The translations under genes were made by a program, and so were the position numbers. The notes under the pieces are model-generated. The model saw nothing but the letters and a program-made list of their open reading frames with translations. It was not told the origin of the DNA and ran no database searches. From Shewanella fidelis ATCC BAA-318 (lineage in GTDB: Bacteria; Pseudomonadota; Gammaproteobacteria; Enterobacterales; Shewanellaceae): 46,407 nt of DNA. Shown here piece by piece: positions 17,966-26,469 of the stretch; the stretch's first letter is position 1, and each line of letters opens with the position of its first letter. The DNA is taken from assembly GCF_000518605.1 (NCBI RefSeq), contig NZ_KI912462.1:1-46407 (forward strand), read 5' to 3'.

Positions 17966-19698
17966 TCTACACTCCTAGAATTGGCAGCGAGGCGTACTTT
18001 TTCACGCTTTGAAATCGGCTCGACGTTAAGCATCTGTAAGGCACCGGACATCACAGCAGCAAAAACTGGCGCGGCAATATCACCACCATAGTAGCGATCA
18101 CCCTTAGGCTCATTCACGACCACAGCAATCGCCAGTTTCGGGTTATGCACTGGCGCAACCCCAGCAAACAGGGCAACGTAATCCTCACCATAACCACCAG
18201 CAACCGCTTTACGTGCTGTACCTGTTTTACCTGCAACTGGGTAACCTTCAATATGCGCTTTTAGCGCGGTGCCACCTTTTTCGGTTACTCCCACCAGCAT
18301 CTCCATAACACTCTGCGCTACTTCTGGTGATAACACCTGTGTGCCTTCAGGCTCTTGCTTAAGCTTTAAAATTGAAACCGGATAAAGCACACCTTTGTTG
18401 CCTAAAATTGAATACATTCTGGCTAGCTGCAACGGCGTAGCCATTAAGCCGTAGCCAAAAGATAAGGTCGCGCGTTCAAATTCAGACCATCTGCGACGAT
18501 CATGAATAAGTCCGGCACTTTCACCTTCTAAATTAATACCTGAATAATTGCCTAACCCCATGGTTTGATAGGCGCCAAGTAACTCTTGCACTGGCATAGA
18601 AAGGGCAATTTTAGTCATCCCCACGTTACTCGAATGCACCAAAATACCGCTTAGGGATAAATCACCATAATTGCGACCATCGCGCACAATTTTACCGCCA
18701 ATACGCATGCGCCCAGGATTAGTCTTAATGATGTCATCGACTTTAATCGTGCCCGCTTCAAGCGCTGCTGCAACCACAAATGGCTTGATAGTTGAACCCG
18801 GCTCATAAGAATCCGTTAATGCACGGTTACGCATACGGAAGCCTTGCAAATTTTCACGGGAATTGGGGTTATAAGATGGCGTATTAGCCATAGCAAGCAC
18901 TTCACCTGTGTGTACATCAAGCACCACAATAGACCCCGAAGTGGCTTGGTTTGCCTCTGTCGCCTTTTTCAGCTCACGATAAGCAAGCTGCTGGATCCGC
19001 TGATCGATACTCAGTACAAGATCGTTCGGGCTCTCCCCCTCTTGCACCATATCAAGTCGTTCAACAACATGACCATCACGGGACTTACGTACCTTTTGTT
19101 TACTTGGTGTGCCAGTTAACCAGTCGTCATAGGTGTTTTCGATCCCCTCAATACCTTTATCATCGATATTGGTGATCCCCACCAGTTGCGCTGAAATTTC
19201 ACCTGTAGGGTAATAACGACGCGATTCAGGCTTTAAATACACCCCCGGCAGCTTTAACTGCTTAATGTAATCAGCAACAGCAGGGGTTACTTGACGCTTA
19301 AGATAGGTAAAGCGTTTACGCGGGTTAGATTGAACTCGCTTGAGAATATCTTCTTTTGGCTCGTGCAATACATCGGCTAGCGCCTGCCAACGACGCATAT
19401 CTGCAAAGCCATTTTTATCGTGCACCACTTTAGGATCAGCATAGACTGCTTTAACAGGTACACTCACAGCCAGCATTTCACCGTTACGATCTGTGATTAA
19501 GCCACGCTGCACTTCACGGCTCGTCGTGCGCAAAGTTCGCATATCACTTTCATGACGTAACTTTTCAGGCTCAATAATCTGAATATAAGCCGCCCGCCCA
19601 ATCAAGCTGGTAAACATCAGGCAAACAAATCCCACAACGACGTATAAACGCCATTGGATTAGCTGTGGTTTTTGTTTACGTTTAGCCTGTTTACTCAT
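17962..19698 (-). CDS. ftsI: Septal transpeptidase FtsI (PBP3)
   Basis: Class B penicillin-binding protein that cross-links septal peptidoglycan in the periplasm. The 578 aa have a membrane anchor at about 17-38 and a pedestal domain. The three active-site motifs are intact: STIK with catalytic S302, SSN at 356-358 and KTGT at 491-494. It overlaps both neighbours by four bases (ftsL upstream, murE downstream). Confidence 0.98.
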   Translation of the reverse strand: MSKQAKRKQKPQLIQWRLYVVVGFVCLMFTSLIGRAAYIQIIEPEKLRHESDMRTLRTTSREVQRGLITDRNGEMLAVSVPVKAVYADPKVVHDKNGFADMRRWQALADVLHEPKEDILKRVQSNPRKRFTYLKRQVTPAVADYIKQLKLPGVYLKPESRRYYPTGEISAQLVGITNIDDKGIEGIENTYDDWLTGTPSKQKVRKSRDGHVVERLDMVQEGESPNDLVLSIDQRIQQLAYRELKKATEANQATSGSIVVLDVHTGEVLAMANTPSYNPNSRENLQGFRMRNRALTDSYEPGSTIKPFVVAAALEAGTIKVDDIIKTNPGRMRIGGKIVRDGRNYGDLSLSGILVHSSNVGMTKIALSMPVQELLGAYQTMGLGNYSGINLEGESAGLIHDRRRWSEFERATLSFGYGLMATPLQLARMYSILGNKGVLYPVSILKLKQEPEGTQVLSPEVAQSVMEMLVGVTEKGGTALKAHIEGYPVAGKTGTARKAVAGGYGEDYVALFAGVAPVHNPKLAIAVVVNEPKGDRYYGGDIAAPVFAAVMSGALQMLNVEPISKREKVRLAANSRSVE

Positions 19699-20009
19699 GG
19701 CACCCTTACAACAATCTCATTTTTGGGTAGCGGACGATTCATATTAAGCTCCTTCGTCGCTATCCTGGTTATTCGGCTATGCTCTGAACGTGACTGCTCT
19801 TCAAGTAACAAATTGCGCCATTCAATATCTAGCCGATCTCTCTCTTGTAATAACTGATCCCACTGGCTGGTATACTTGCGCCCTTCATGGCTGGTGTATA
19901 CCACCGCAATTGCATTTAGCACCACGAGTAGTGCAAGTAACATCACCCATTTGTTGTGCCAAAGGTCTTGCAGCACAATGCGAGTTAAATTCAATTGCGA
20001 CTTACTCAA
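19695..20009 (-). CDS. ftsL: Cell division protein FtsL
   Basis: Small bitopic protein (104 aa) that forms the FtsQLB complex and activates FtsWI. A short cytoplasmic end is followed by one membrane segment (about 20-40), then a periplasmic leucine-zipper-like coiled coil. Sequence conservation in this family is low, but size, topology and position between rsmH and ftsI are decisive. Its last four bases overlap ftsI. Confidence 0.95.
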   Translation of the reverse strand: MSKSQLNLTRIVLQDLWHNKWVMLLALLVVLNAIAVVYTSHEGRKYTSQWDQLLQERDRLDIEWRNLLLEEQSRSEHSRITRIATKELNMNRPLPKNEIVVRVP

Positions 20010-20017
20010 GTTGACCT

Positions 20018-20974
20018 CTAAATCGCTTCTACGTCATAAGGTAAGCGCTCAGCAACACGTAATACCGAGCTGCGCGCTCTAGCATTGCGCTCAATCTCTT
20101 CAGCAGACGGTTTAATGGCTTTGCCTACCCCTTTTAATTTACGTGATTTATTGATTTCAGCTTCTGTAATCGGTAAACCATGAGGCACGCTTTCACCTTG
20201 GCTATTGCGACGGATAAAGCGCTTAACCATGCGATCTTCCAGGGAATGGAAACTAATTACTGATAAACGACCTTCCGGTGCTAATACCGTTAGCGCACCT
20301 TCAAGTGCTTGGTCAATTTGCTCAAGCTCACTATTGATATAGATACGGATAGCTTGGAATACACGAGTCGCTGGATGCTTGTTACGCTCTTTATTTTTAG
20401 TAATCCGCGCAATCAGATCAGCTAGCTCAGTGGTACGTAAAAATGGTGTTTTTTCACGATCTGCTGCAATACAACGGGCAATATGACGCGCGTTCTTTTC
20501 TTCACCATAGGTTTTAAATACCCATGCCATATCTTCAATTTCAGCACGAGCAATCCACTGTGCGGCAGTTTGTCCTTGCGAGTTATCCATACGCATGTCT
20601 AATGGACCATCACGTAGAAAACTAAAGCCACGCTCAGCATCGTCTAACTGTGGCGACGACACACCAAAATCTAATAACACCCCATCAATCTTGCCCTTTA
20701 GGCCAAGCTCTTCAACATAATCAGCTAACTGCCCAAAACCGCCATGAACAATTTGAAAACGGCTATCATCTTTAAACTGCGCAGCAGCAGCAATGGCTTG
20801 CGGATCTCTATCGATTGCAATGAGTCGACCATCAGGTCCTAGCTGTTCAAGCACCTTGCGCGAGTGACCACCACGACCAAATGTGCCATCAATATAGATG
20901 CCATCTGGTTTAATGTTTAAGCCAGCTACCGTTTCTGTTAACAGTACTGATAGATGTTCAAATTCTTGTGTCAT
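20018..20974 (-). CDS. rsmH: 16S rRNA m4C1402 methyltransferase RsmH (MraW)
   Basis: SAM-dependent N4-methylation of C1402 in the 16S decoding centre. The 318 aa start with HLSVLLTETV and the SAM-binding DGTFGRGGHS motif (about 29-38). They also contain DGVLLDFGVSSPQLDD and the late VISFHSLEDRMVK typical of the family. It is the second gene of the dcw cluster, 29 bases after mraZ and 8 bases before ftsL. Confidence 0.98.
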   Translation of the reverse strand: MTQEFEHLSVLLTETVAGLNIKPDGIYIDGTFGRGGHSRKVLEQLGPDGRLIAIDRDPQAIAAAAQFKDDSRFQIVHGGFGQLADYVEELGLKGKIDGVLLDFGVSSPQLDDAERGFSFLRDGPLDMRMDNSQGQTAAQWIARAEIEDMAWVFKTYGEEKNARHIARCIAADREKTPFLRTTELADLIARITKNKERNKHPATRVFQAIRIYINSELEQIDQALEGALTVLAPEGRLSVISFHSLEDRMVKRFIRRNSQGESVPHGLPITEAEINKSRKLKGVGKAIKPSAEEIERNARARSSVLRVAERLPYDVEAI

Positions 20975-21003
20975 GGTTGTCTTCTATTTTTAAGTATCAC
21001 TGC

Positions 21004-21462
21004 TTACAGTGAAAAATCTGCTAACCGCTCGTTAGCAGCCAAATCTTCATTAAGAATCGCAGTTCGACTCTGTTCAATCTGTTGTTGCCACGCTGCTTCA
21101 TCCCATAACTCAAACTTATTGAGCTGACCAACCAGCATCACACGTTTATCTAAGTTGGCATACTGACGTAATGGCGTTGGTAATAGCATGCGGCCGTTAC
21201 CATCTAATTCGCATTCGTGGGCATAGCCGAGCAACAATCGTTTCATTGCTCGTTCGGTAGGTTGTGTATCGGAAAGTGTCGCTAATTTAGCGGCTATCTG
21301 TTGCCACTCTTGAATGGGATACAAGAGCAAACACGCTGATTGGATATCTACAGTCACTACAAGTTGGTTATTATGACAGGCGCTCAGCAGCTCACGGTAT
21401 CGCTTTGGTATCGCGATCCGTCCTTTGGTATCAAGATTAATAGCGCTTGCCCCAGAAAACAC
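21004..21462 (-). CDS. mraZ: Transcriptional regulator MraZ
   Basis: DNA-binding regulator of the dcw promoter and first gene of the cluster. The 152 aa contain two AbrB-like repeats, seen as GRIAIPKRYRELL (N-terminal half) and GRMLLPTPLRQYA (C-terminal half). It probably represses its own promoter through the three GTGG-type boxes just upstream. Confidence 0.97.
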   Translation of the reverse strand: MFSGASAINLDTKGRIAIPKRYRELLSACHNNQLVVTVDIQSACLLLYPIQEWQQIAAKLATLSDTQPTERAMKRLLLGYAHECELDGNGRMLLPTPLRQYANLDKRVMLVGQLNKFELWDEAAWQQQIEQSRTAILNEDLAANERLADFSL

Positions 21463-21493
21463 CGTATTGTCATCCCTGCCGTTCTATAAATGA

Positions 21494-21518
21494 TCCACAA
21501 ATATCCACATTTCCCCAC
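21494..21518 (-). promoter_or_regulatory. Three MraZ boxes
   Basis: On the minus strand GTGGG, GTGGA and GTGGA occur at exact 10-base intervals (21518-21514, 21508-21504, 21498-21494), each separated by five A/T-rich bases. Three such repeats just downstream of the -10 and before mraZ is the known MraZ operator arrangement, placed to block the promoter. Confidence 0.85.
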
Positions 21519-21526
21519 AACAGCTA

Positions 21527-21556
21527 AGTTTAGGGATAGAACGCAAGACTTGTCAA
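21527..21556 (-). promoter_or_regulatory. mra promoter of the dcw cluster
   Basis: On the minus strand: perfect -35 TTGACA (21556-21551), 18-base spacer, -10 TAAACT (21532-21527). Transcription would start about ten bases before the MraZ boxes, about 65 bases before the mraZ ATG. Confidence 0.75.
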
Positions 21557-21592
21557 GGAAAGGCGCTTATTTAAAATCCAGCAACCAAGCGG

Positions 21593-21616
21593 GTTAGCAG
21601 CTAATTAGCTGCTAAC
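21593..21616. promoter_or_regulatory. Perfect 24-bp palindrome upstream of the mra promoter
   Basis: GTTAGCAGCTAA followed directly by its exact reverse complement, with no loop. It lies 37 bases upstream of the mra -35. A loopless perfect dyad suits a homodimeric regulator better than a terminator, and there is no T tract. The binding protein is unknown. Confidence 0.5.
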
Positions 21617-21636
21617 ATTTAATGAAACGGGTTAAC

Positions 21637-21651
21637 GTGGATTTATGTGGG
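21637..21651 (+). promoter_or_regulatory. Second MraZ-like box pair, opposite strand
   Basis: GTGGA (21637-21641), five A/T bases, then GTGGG (21647-21651) on the plus strand, with the same 10-base period as the main operator. A weaker ACGGG lies ten bases earlier. The rest of 21652-21955 holds no gene or terminator that I can see, only the leader of the small gene at 21956. Confidence 0.4.
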
Positions 21652-21955
21652 GCTCTGCGACCAATTACTGACTAAAAAGCTGTAAAAACAGTCACAAAAC
21701 TGCAGTGAATATTATGCTTAAGACCAATAATGTGGATATCGTCGTCATTTTTAACCCGGCAAATCAACTTTATTGCTTATACATTTAGTTTGTTGAGCGT
21801 GCTAAAGAGCCCTGTTTTAGGCCTTTGCATTAATCATAATTAACCCAAAAAATAGCGAAAGCTAAAGCCAAATACACATAACCGATTAAATATTCACCAA
21901 ACGTGGCCGATAAACTAGATAGTCATCACAAGAATGGTAATTAAAGGGGGAGAGC

Positions 21956-22288
21956 ATGAGCATTGATAGCATTTACGCCATGTTGGCTAAGCCCGTTATC
22001 GCTAAGGTAAAAGCCAAGCGCAAAGTTAAACAGGTCAGTGCGAGTGCAGCGGCAACTAACGATAACCCAGATTTACAAAACACAGCACTTGCAGAACATC
22101 TAGAGCGGCGAGGCGCAAAAAAGGATAGACGCCAGCAACAAGACTCAGCGTCACCACTTCCCCCTCACCTTGAAAGAAGAAAGGCGCCTGAAACAGATAG
22201 GCGTAAAAGACAACAAGCAACAGCATCGGAAGAGCCTGAAACTGTAACACCCGAATCCACCCACACTAGAATTGATATCAATGTGTGA
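21956..22288 (+). CDS. Small charged protein of unknown function
   Basis: I do not recognise this 110 aa protein. It has a good ribosome binding site (AAAGGGGGAGAGC before ATG) and is transcribed away from the dcw cluster. It opens with a short hydrophobic stretch (about 4-15), then is lysine-rich. Two related motifs, HLERRGAKKDRR (48-59) and HLERRKAPETDRR (71-83), are each followed by glutamines. The rest is rich in A, E, P, Q and T and is likely disordered. It ends in TRIDINV. There is no signal peptide or enzyme motif. The repeated HLERR..DRR elements suggest a nucleic-acid or partner-binding linear motif, but that is inference. Confidence 0.75.
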   Translation: MSIDSIYAMLAKPVIAKVKAKRKVKQVSASAAATNDNPDLQNTALAEHLERRGAKKDRRQQQDSASPLPPHLERRKAPETDRRKRQQATASEEPETVTPESTHTRIDINV

Positions 22289-22314
22289 GTAGTAAGTTTG
22301 TGCTCAGATAATCG

Positions 22315-23796
22315 CTATCTAATACGCGCCACAGCTTGTTGCCAGCCACGATACAAACTATCTCGCTCTTCGCTGCTAATTTGTGGCATAAAGCTACGTT
22401 CAACGCCGGCTTTAAGCTTCAGCTCATCGGTTGATTGCCAAAAGCCCACCGCCAAGCCCGCTAGAAATGCCGCGCCCATTGCCGTGGTTTCTGTAAGCTC
22501 AGGTCGTTGTACTTCCACGTTGGTAATGTCGGCTTGAAACTGCATTAAGAAGTCGTTAGCCACTGCACCGCCATCAACTTTAATCTGTTTTAACTTCACA
22601 GCGCTATCTTTGGCCATTGCGTCTAATAAGTCTCGGCTTTGATACGCAATGGCTTCTAGCGCGGCACGAATAATATGATTGCGATTTGCGCCACGGGTTA
22701 AACCAACCAGTGCTCCGCGTGCATCAGGATCCCAATAAGGAGCCCCCAAACCTACAAATGCCGGAATTAAGTAAACGCCATTAGTATCTGCCACTTTTGA
22801 GGCGAAGTATTCAGTATCTTGGGCATCTCGAATAAGGCCGAGTTCATCTCTAAGCCACTGCACTGTTGCACCGCCCATAAACACCGAGCCTTCAAGTGCA
22901 TAATTGACTTCACCATCAGCACCAATAGCAATAGTAGTGAGTAAACCATGTTTTGACTGCACCGCTTCTAAGCCTGTATTCATCAACAAGAAACAACCCG
23001 TTCCATATGTATTCTTGGCCATACCTTCTTCGATACACAGTTGACCAAATAGCGCAGCTTGTTGATCGCCAGCCATGCCAGCAATCGCAATATTGCTACC
23101 TTCCCCCGCAATACGTGTATGACCATATACTGCTGATGACGGCTTAACCTCAGGCAGCAGCGATGCAGGAATATTTAACGCTTCTAGCAGTTTTTTATCC
23201 CAAGTTTGGCTATGAATATTAAACAACATGGTCCGAGATGCATTGGTTGGATCGGTAACATGGACTTTACCTTCTGTCAGCTTCCAAACTAGCCAAGTAT
23301 CTATGGTGCCAAATAACAACTCGCCCTTTTCAGCCCGCTCTCTTACGCCATCAACGTTATCTAATATCCACTTTATCTTTGTGCCAGAGAAGTATGGATC
23401 GAGTAGTAAACCCGTAGCTTGTTTGACATAGTCTTCAAGACCTTGTGCTTTTAATTGTTCACAAATATCTGTGCTACGGCGACACTGCCAAACAATCGCG
23501 TTATACACCGGCTTACCTGTGACCTTATCCCAAATTACCGTGGTTTCACGCTGATTAGTGATCCCTATCGCAGCCACATCTTCACTGTGGATATCTGCAC
23601 GCGCCAGAACTTCGATTAAGGTAGAGCTTTGCGAAGCCCAGATCTCCATTGCATCATGTTCAACCCAACCAGGTTTAGGGTACATCTGACTAAACTCACG
23701 CTGCGAACTAGCAACCATATTGGTGTTTTGATCAAATACAATTGCCCGAGAACTGGTAGTCCCTTGATCTAATGCGATGATGTACTTCTTTGACAC
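22315..23796 (-). CDS. glpK: Glycerol kinase
   Basis: Phosphorylates glycerol to glycerol 3-phosphate in the cytoplasm. The 493 aa belong to the FGGY family: ALDQGTTSSRAIVFD at 8-22 binds phosphate, YNAIVWQCRR and GTIDTWLVWKLT follow, and HIIRAALEAIAYQ lies in the C-terminal domain. It is not next to glpF or glpD. An NTF2-like exported protein gene lies 14 bases upstream and is probably co-transcribed. No terminator is visible in the 26 bases before the convergent small gene. Confidence 0.97.
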   Translation of the reverse strand: MSKKYIIALDQGTTSSRAIVFDQNTNMVASSQREFSQMYPKPGWVEHDAMEIWASQSSTLIEVLARADIHSEDVAAIGITNQRETTVIWDKVTGKPVYNAIVWQCRRSTDICEQLKAQGLEDYVKQATGLLLDPYFSGTKIKWILDNVDGVRERAEKGELLFGTIDTWLVWKLTEGKVHVTDPTNASRTMLFNIHSQTWDKKLLEALNIPASLLPEVKPSSAVYGHTRIAGEGSNIAIAGMAGDQQAALFGQLCIEEGMAKNTYGTGCFLLMNTGLEAVQSKHGLLTTIAIGADGEVNYALEGSVFMGGATVQWLRDELGLIRDAQDTEYFASKVADTNGVYLIPAFVGLGAPYWDPDARGALVGLTRGANRNHIIRAALEAIAYQSRDLLDAMAKDSAVKLKQIKVDGGAVANDFLMQFQADITNVEVQRPELTETTAMGAAFLAGLAVGFWQSTDELKLKAGVERSFMPQISSEERDSLYRGWQQAVARIR

Positions 23797-23810
23797 TGAT
23801 ATTTTCCTTA

Positions 23811-24365
23811 TTATTGCCGTGTTTGTTTCAGCACGCCTATTTCCGGCGGCACAATATCTAGATTAACAGCATCTCGCCAGACTTGCTCATCACAAGCGTG
23901 AGCAGGGTAATACCATACGGCATTAATTTTATCGCCATTGAGCTGATAAACACCTAAACTGCACTGGCTACTTTTTTCACCATCATGGCTCCATTGCACC
24001 TCTTCTACTGTACTGACGTAATTTCCGGTGACGGTAATTCGCCTTAATGTTGCTTTAGCATCATTCAGGCTCGCAAAGTAATCAGTCATTGCTGCACCTA
24101 ACTCATTTTGGCTCGATGTCTGAATATCCATCTTCATTGCCGCAACATTGGACCAATGAATATTAGCAGTTGTGTATTTAAGCATCTGCTCAACGCTATG
24201 CTCATTAAACCCTTGAATAAACTGTCTGACCACAGTTACAGATTCAGGCTCATTAACAGCTTCAGAAGCTAAAGCTAGTGTAGACTCAACCTCTGTGGTA
24301 TTGGCCTGTGATACCAAGCTAAAACATGCTGCGCTGAGCGCAAATAACCAAATTTGGGGTTTCAT
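23811..24365 (-). CDS. Exported NTF2/SnoaL-like protein
   Basis: 184 aa with a signal peptide (cleavage likely after SQA at 19-21). The mature part resembles the NTF2-like/SnoaL fold: an initial helix VRQFIQGFNEHSVEQMLKY, the IHW strand, and later strands with RRITVTGNYVSTVEEVQW and INAVWYYPA. Two cysteines in the mature part could form a disulfide in the periplasm. SnoaL-like domains bind small ligands or catalyse simple reactions; no substrate can be assigned. It lies 14 bases before glpK, so a role tied to glycerol or its precursors is possible but unproven. Confidence 0.75.
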   Translation of the reverse strand: MKPQIWLFALSAACFSLVSQANTTEVESTLALASEAVNEPESVTVVRQFIQGFNEHSVEQMLKYTTANIHWSNVAAMKMDIQTSSQNELGAAMTDYFASLNDAKATLRRITVTGNYVSTVEEVQWSHDGEKSSQCSLGVYQLNGDKINAVWYYPAHACDEQVWRDAVNLDIVPPEIGVLKQTRQ

Positions 24366-24502
24366 GGTAAACCTCTTTTATATTCTGCTATCTACAACCA
24401 TTAATATCTTAAATGCTCAGGCCATCACATATTGTGCTGCCCTCATCTTTTTTACCATGAAAACAGTGCTACAGGCCAACTTGATAGTGCTTTATTTTAG
24501 GT

Positions 24503-24533
24503 AAAAAAAAGCCCCGCAAATGCGAGGCTTTTC
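24503..24533 (-). terminator. fadL terminator
   Basis: On the minus strand GCCTCGC and GCGGGGC pair (one U-G pair) around a 4-base loop, followed by eight T. The opposite orientation would have an A-C mismatch, so it is directional for fadL. Confidence 0.85.
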
Positions 24534-24570
24534 GAGTAACGAAAGATGACTCTAACGTTAGAAGAATAAC

Positions 24571-25956
24571 TTAGAAGCGGTAAGTTGCTTGAACACCAAG
24601 TAACGCAATGTTACCGCTAGTCGTACCAGAGAACGTACCACCAAATAGTGCTGATGATTTATCCGATTCTATACCTGGACGCGGCTCAACAACTGGTGAC
24701 TCGTCAGCAAAAATGTAAGTAAAGCCTAAGTCCATGTCGAAGTTTTCGCTGAAAGCGTAACCCATACCAACACTTAGCCATAAACGATCCATTTCAGGAA
24801 TAGTCAGTGTACGGTTAGCATCAGAAACCGCAGACATGTCGTAAGCAACACCACCACGCAAAGACATCTTTTCATTTAACTGATAAGTCGTACCCACAGC
24901 AAAACGGTAACTGTCTTCCCAATTTTCCTGTTTAACCAACTGTGTTGGATTAGTTAATTCTGGGATATAGGCTTCTAGCTTTTCAAATGAACTCCAATCA
25001 GTCCAGTTAACGCTTGCATGAAGAGCCAGCTTATCTGTTAGCTGATGGAAAGAAGCAATCTCAGCAGTTGCAGGAAGTGTTAGGTCCATCGAACCAGCAT
25101 ATTTCTTCTCTGGTGCAAGCTCTGGCGTCTGACCAGCCATAATAGAACCAACTGCCGCACCAATTACTTCTGGATCATAAAGGTTAAACGCTACACCGTT
25201 TGCTTCACCAGAAAGAGTTTGCTTAACTTCTGAACGGTAATTCACACCAATTCTGTTATTGGCGTTAATCTGCCAAGCAGCACCAAGCTGCCAACCCCAA
25301 GAAGTGTCATCGCCTTCCATATATTTAAGGGTAGTGCCTTTAGCAACAGGTATACCTTGGTTAATTCCCAAATCTGATAATGGGATCATTGTATCTGCAG
25401 AACTCTTAGCACCAATACTGCCTTCACCTAAGACAAATCGTACACCTGCACCAACGCTGAACTGCTCATTAATGCGATAAGCAATGTTAGGGTTGATTTC
25501 AACAGTGGTTACTGATGCTTCATTACCAAACTGAGTGCCACGGAAACTATCATCTAGCTCTGTCGCCATACCAAAGTTGCTGCCTAACGCTAGGCCTAAA
25601 TACCACTGTTCATTTAATTGGTGTGATACATAGAAGTTAGGTACCACTGCATCACCAGCGATATCTTTTGCAGACGTAGAGTTAACACCATCAATGTAAG
25701 TCACTTCGCCATTGATATCGATGTTAGGCATAACCAAAATTGCACCTGTAGAAACTTGTGTGCCTTCTAGATAAGTTAGCATCGCTGGATTACGGAACTG
25801 TGCAGCCGCGTTATCAGCCATTGCAGCTTCACCAGCATAAGCACGGCCTAAACCTGTTGCCGAGTATTCAGCTAATTGAAAACCTGCTGCTTGAACTTGT
25901 GTAGCAGCTCCCAACATTGCTGTACTCACAGCAAGAGTAATTAAACGCTTTTTCAT
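24571..25956 (-). CDS. fadL: FadL-family outer membrane transporter
   Basis: Outer membrane beta-barrel for long-chain fatty acids or other hydrophobic compounds. The ATG at 25956 gives 461 aa with a typical signal peptide, cleaved after TQVQA at about residue 23. The mature N-terminus AGFQLAEYSATGLGRAYAGE matches the FadL hatch region, with the usual RNPAML shortly after. It ends in YRF, the aromatic outer membrane insertion signal. Upstream in-frame codons would spoil the signal peptide. It is flanked by its own promoter and terminator. FadL paralogues are common in marine bacteria, so substrate is uncertain. Confidence 0.93.
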   Translation of the reverse strand: MKKRLITLAVSTAMLGAATQVQAAGFQLAEYSATGLGRAYAGEAAMADNAAAQFRNPAMLTYLEGTQVSTGAILVMPNIDINGEVTYIDGVNSTSAKDIAGDAVVPNFYVSHQLNEQWYLGLALGSNFGMATELDDSFRGTQFGNEASVTTVEINPNIAYRINEQFSVGAGVRFVLGEGSIGAKSSADTMIPLSDLGINQGIPVAKGTTLKYMEGDDTSWGWQLGAAWQINANNRIGVNYRSEVKQTLSGEANGVAFNLYDPEVIGAAVGSIMAGQTPELAPEKKYAGSMDLTLPATAEIASFHQLTDKLALHASVNWTDWSSFEKLEAYIPELTNPTQLVKQENWEDSYRFAVGTTYQLNEKMSLRGGVAYDMSAVSDANRTLTIPEMDRLWLSVGMGYAFSENFDMDLGFTYIFADESPVVEPRPGIESDKSSALFGGTFSGTTSGNIALLGVQATYRF

Positions 25957-26016
25957 CGGTGATCTCAGTTGTGTTAACAATAAGTAGAGTAATAACTCCA
26001 CTTTTTAATGGCGGCG

Positions 26017-26044
26017 ATTTTACAATTGCAGAATATCTTTTCAA
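26017..26044 (-). promoter_or_regulatory. fadL promoter
   Basis: On the minus strand: -35 TTGAAA (26044-26039), 16-base spacer, -10 TAAAAT (26022-26017), about 60 bases before the fadL ATG. Confidence 0.65.
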
Positions 26045-26159
26045 GTACTTTATATAAAACAGCATAAAACACTACCCAAAATAATTAAAAACAGCTTAAA
26101 ACTGGATGAGATCACATTTCACTATGTAAACACGAGGTACAAAGTCAGCAACTTCGTCG

Positions 26160-26260
26160 CTGAACAATAAAAACCCAAAATAAAAACAAAGCATAAATAC
26201 ATACAAAAACAACAACATAACCAGATAAAAACCCAAAAACACCTGTACTGCTTTTTATTC
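26160..26260. other. A/C-rich, G-poor intergenic tract
   Basis: This part of the gap between fadL and leuD is almost entirely A with some C and T on the plus strand, with very few G. ATAAAAACCCAAAA occurs twice (26167-26180 and 26225-26238). I see no ORF. It may be a bent upstream element for fadL; the rest of 26045-26370 shows nothing definable. Confidence 0.4.
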
Positions 26261-26370
26261 ATCAAAATGCAGCACAAATCACTAGCAGAAATAACTCACT
26301 GACTAGCAACGACAAATAACAAAACGAAAAGTCATTAAATTCAGATAAATAGATAGACGCCCACGTTAAG

Positions 26371-26408
26371 CAAAAACAAAAGCCGCCTAGAAATAAATCT
26401 AGGCGGCT
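26371..26408 (-). terminator. leuABCD terminator
   Basis: A perfect 11-bp stem, AGCCGCCTAGA (26381-26391) with TCTAGGCGGCT (26398-26408), followed on the minus strand by a T-rich tail. It lies about 60 bases after the leuD stop codon. Confidence 0.88.
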
Positions 26409-26469
26409 TACTCAAATCCTAACGCTGGTACAAGTGTACGCTATTTTTCCAGCTTAAATTTAACTCGCG

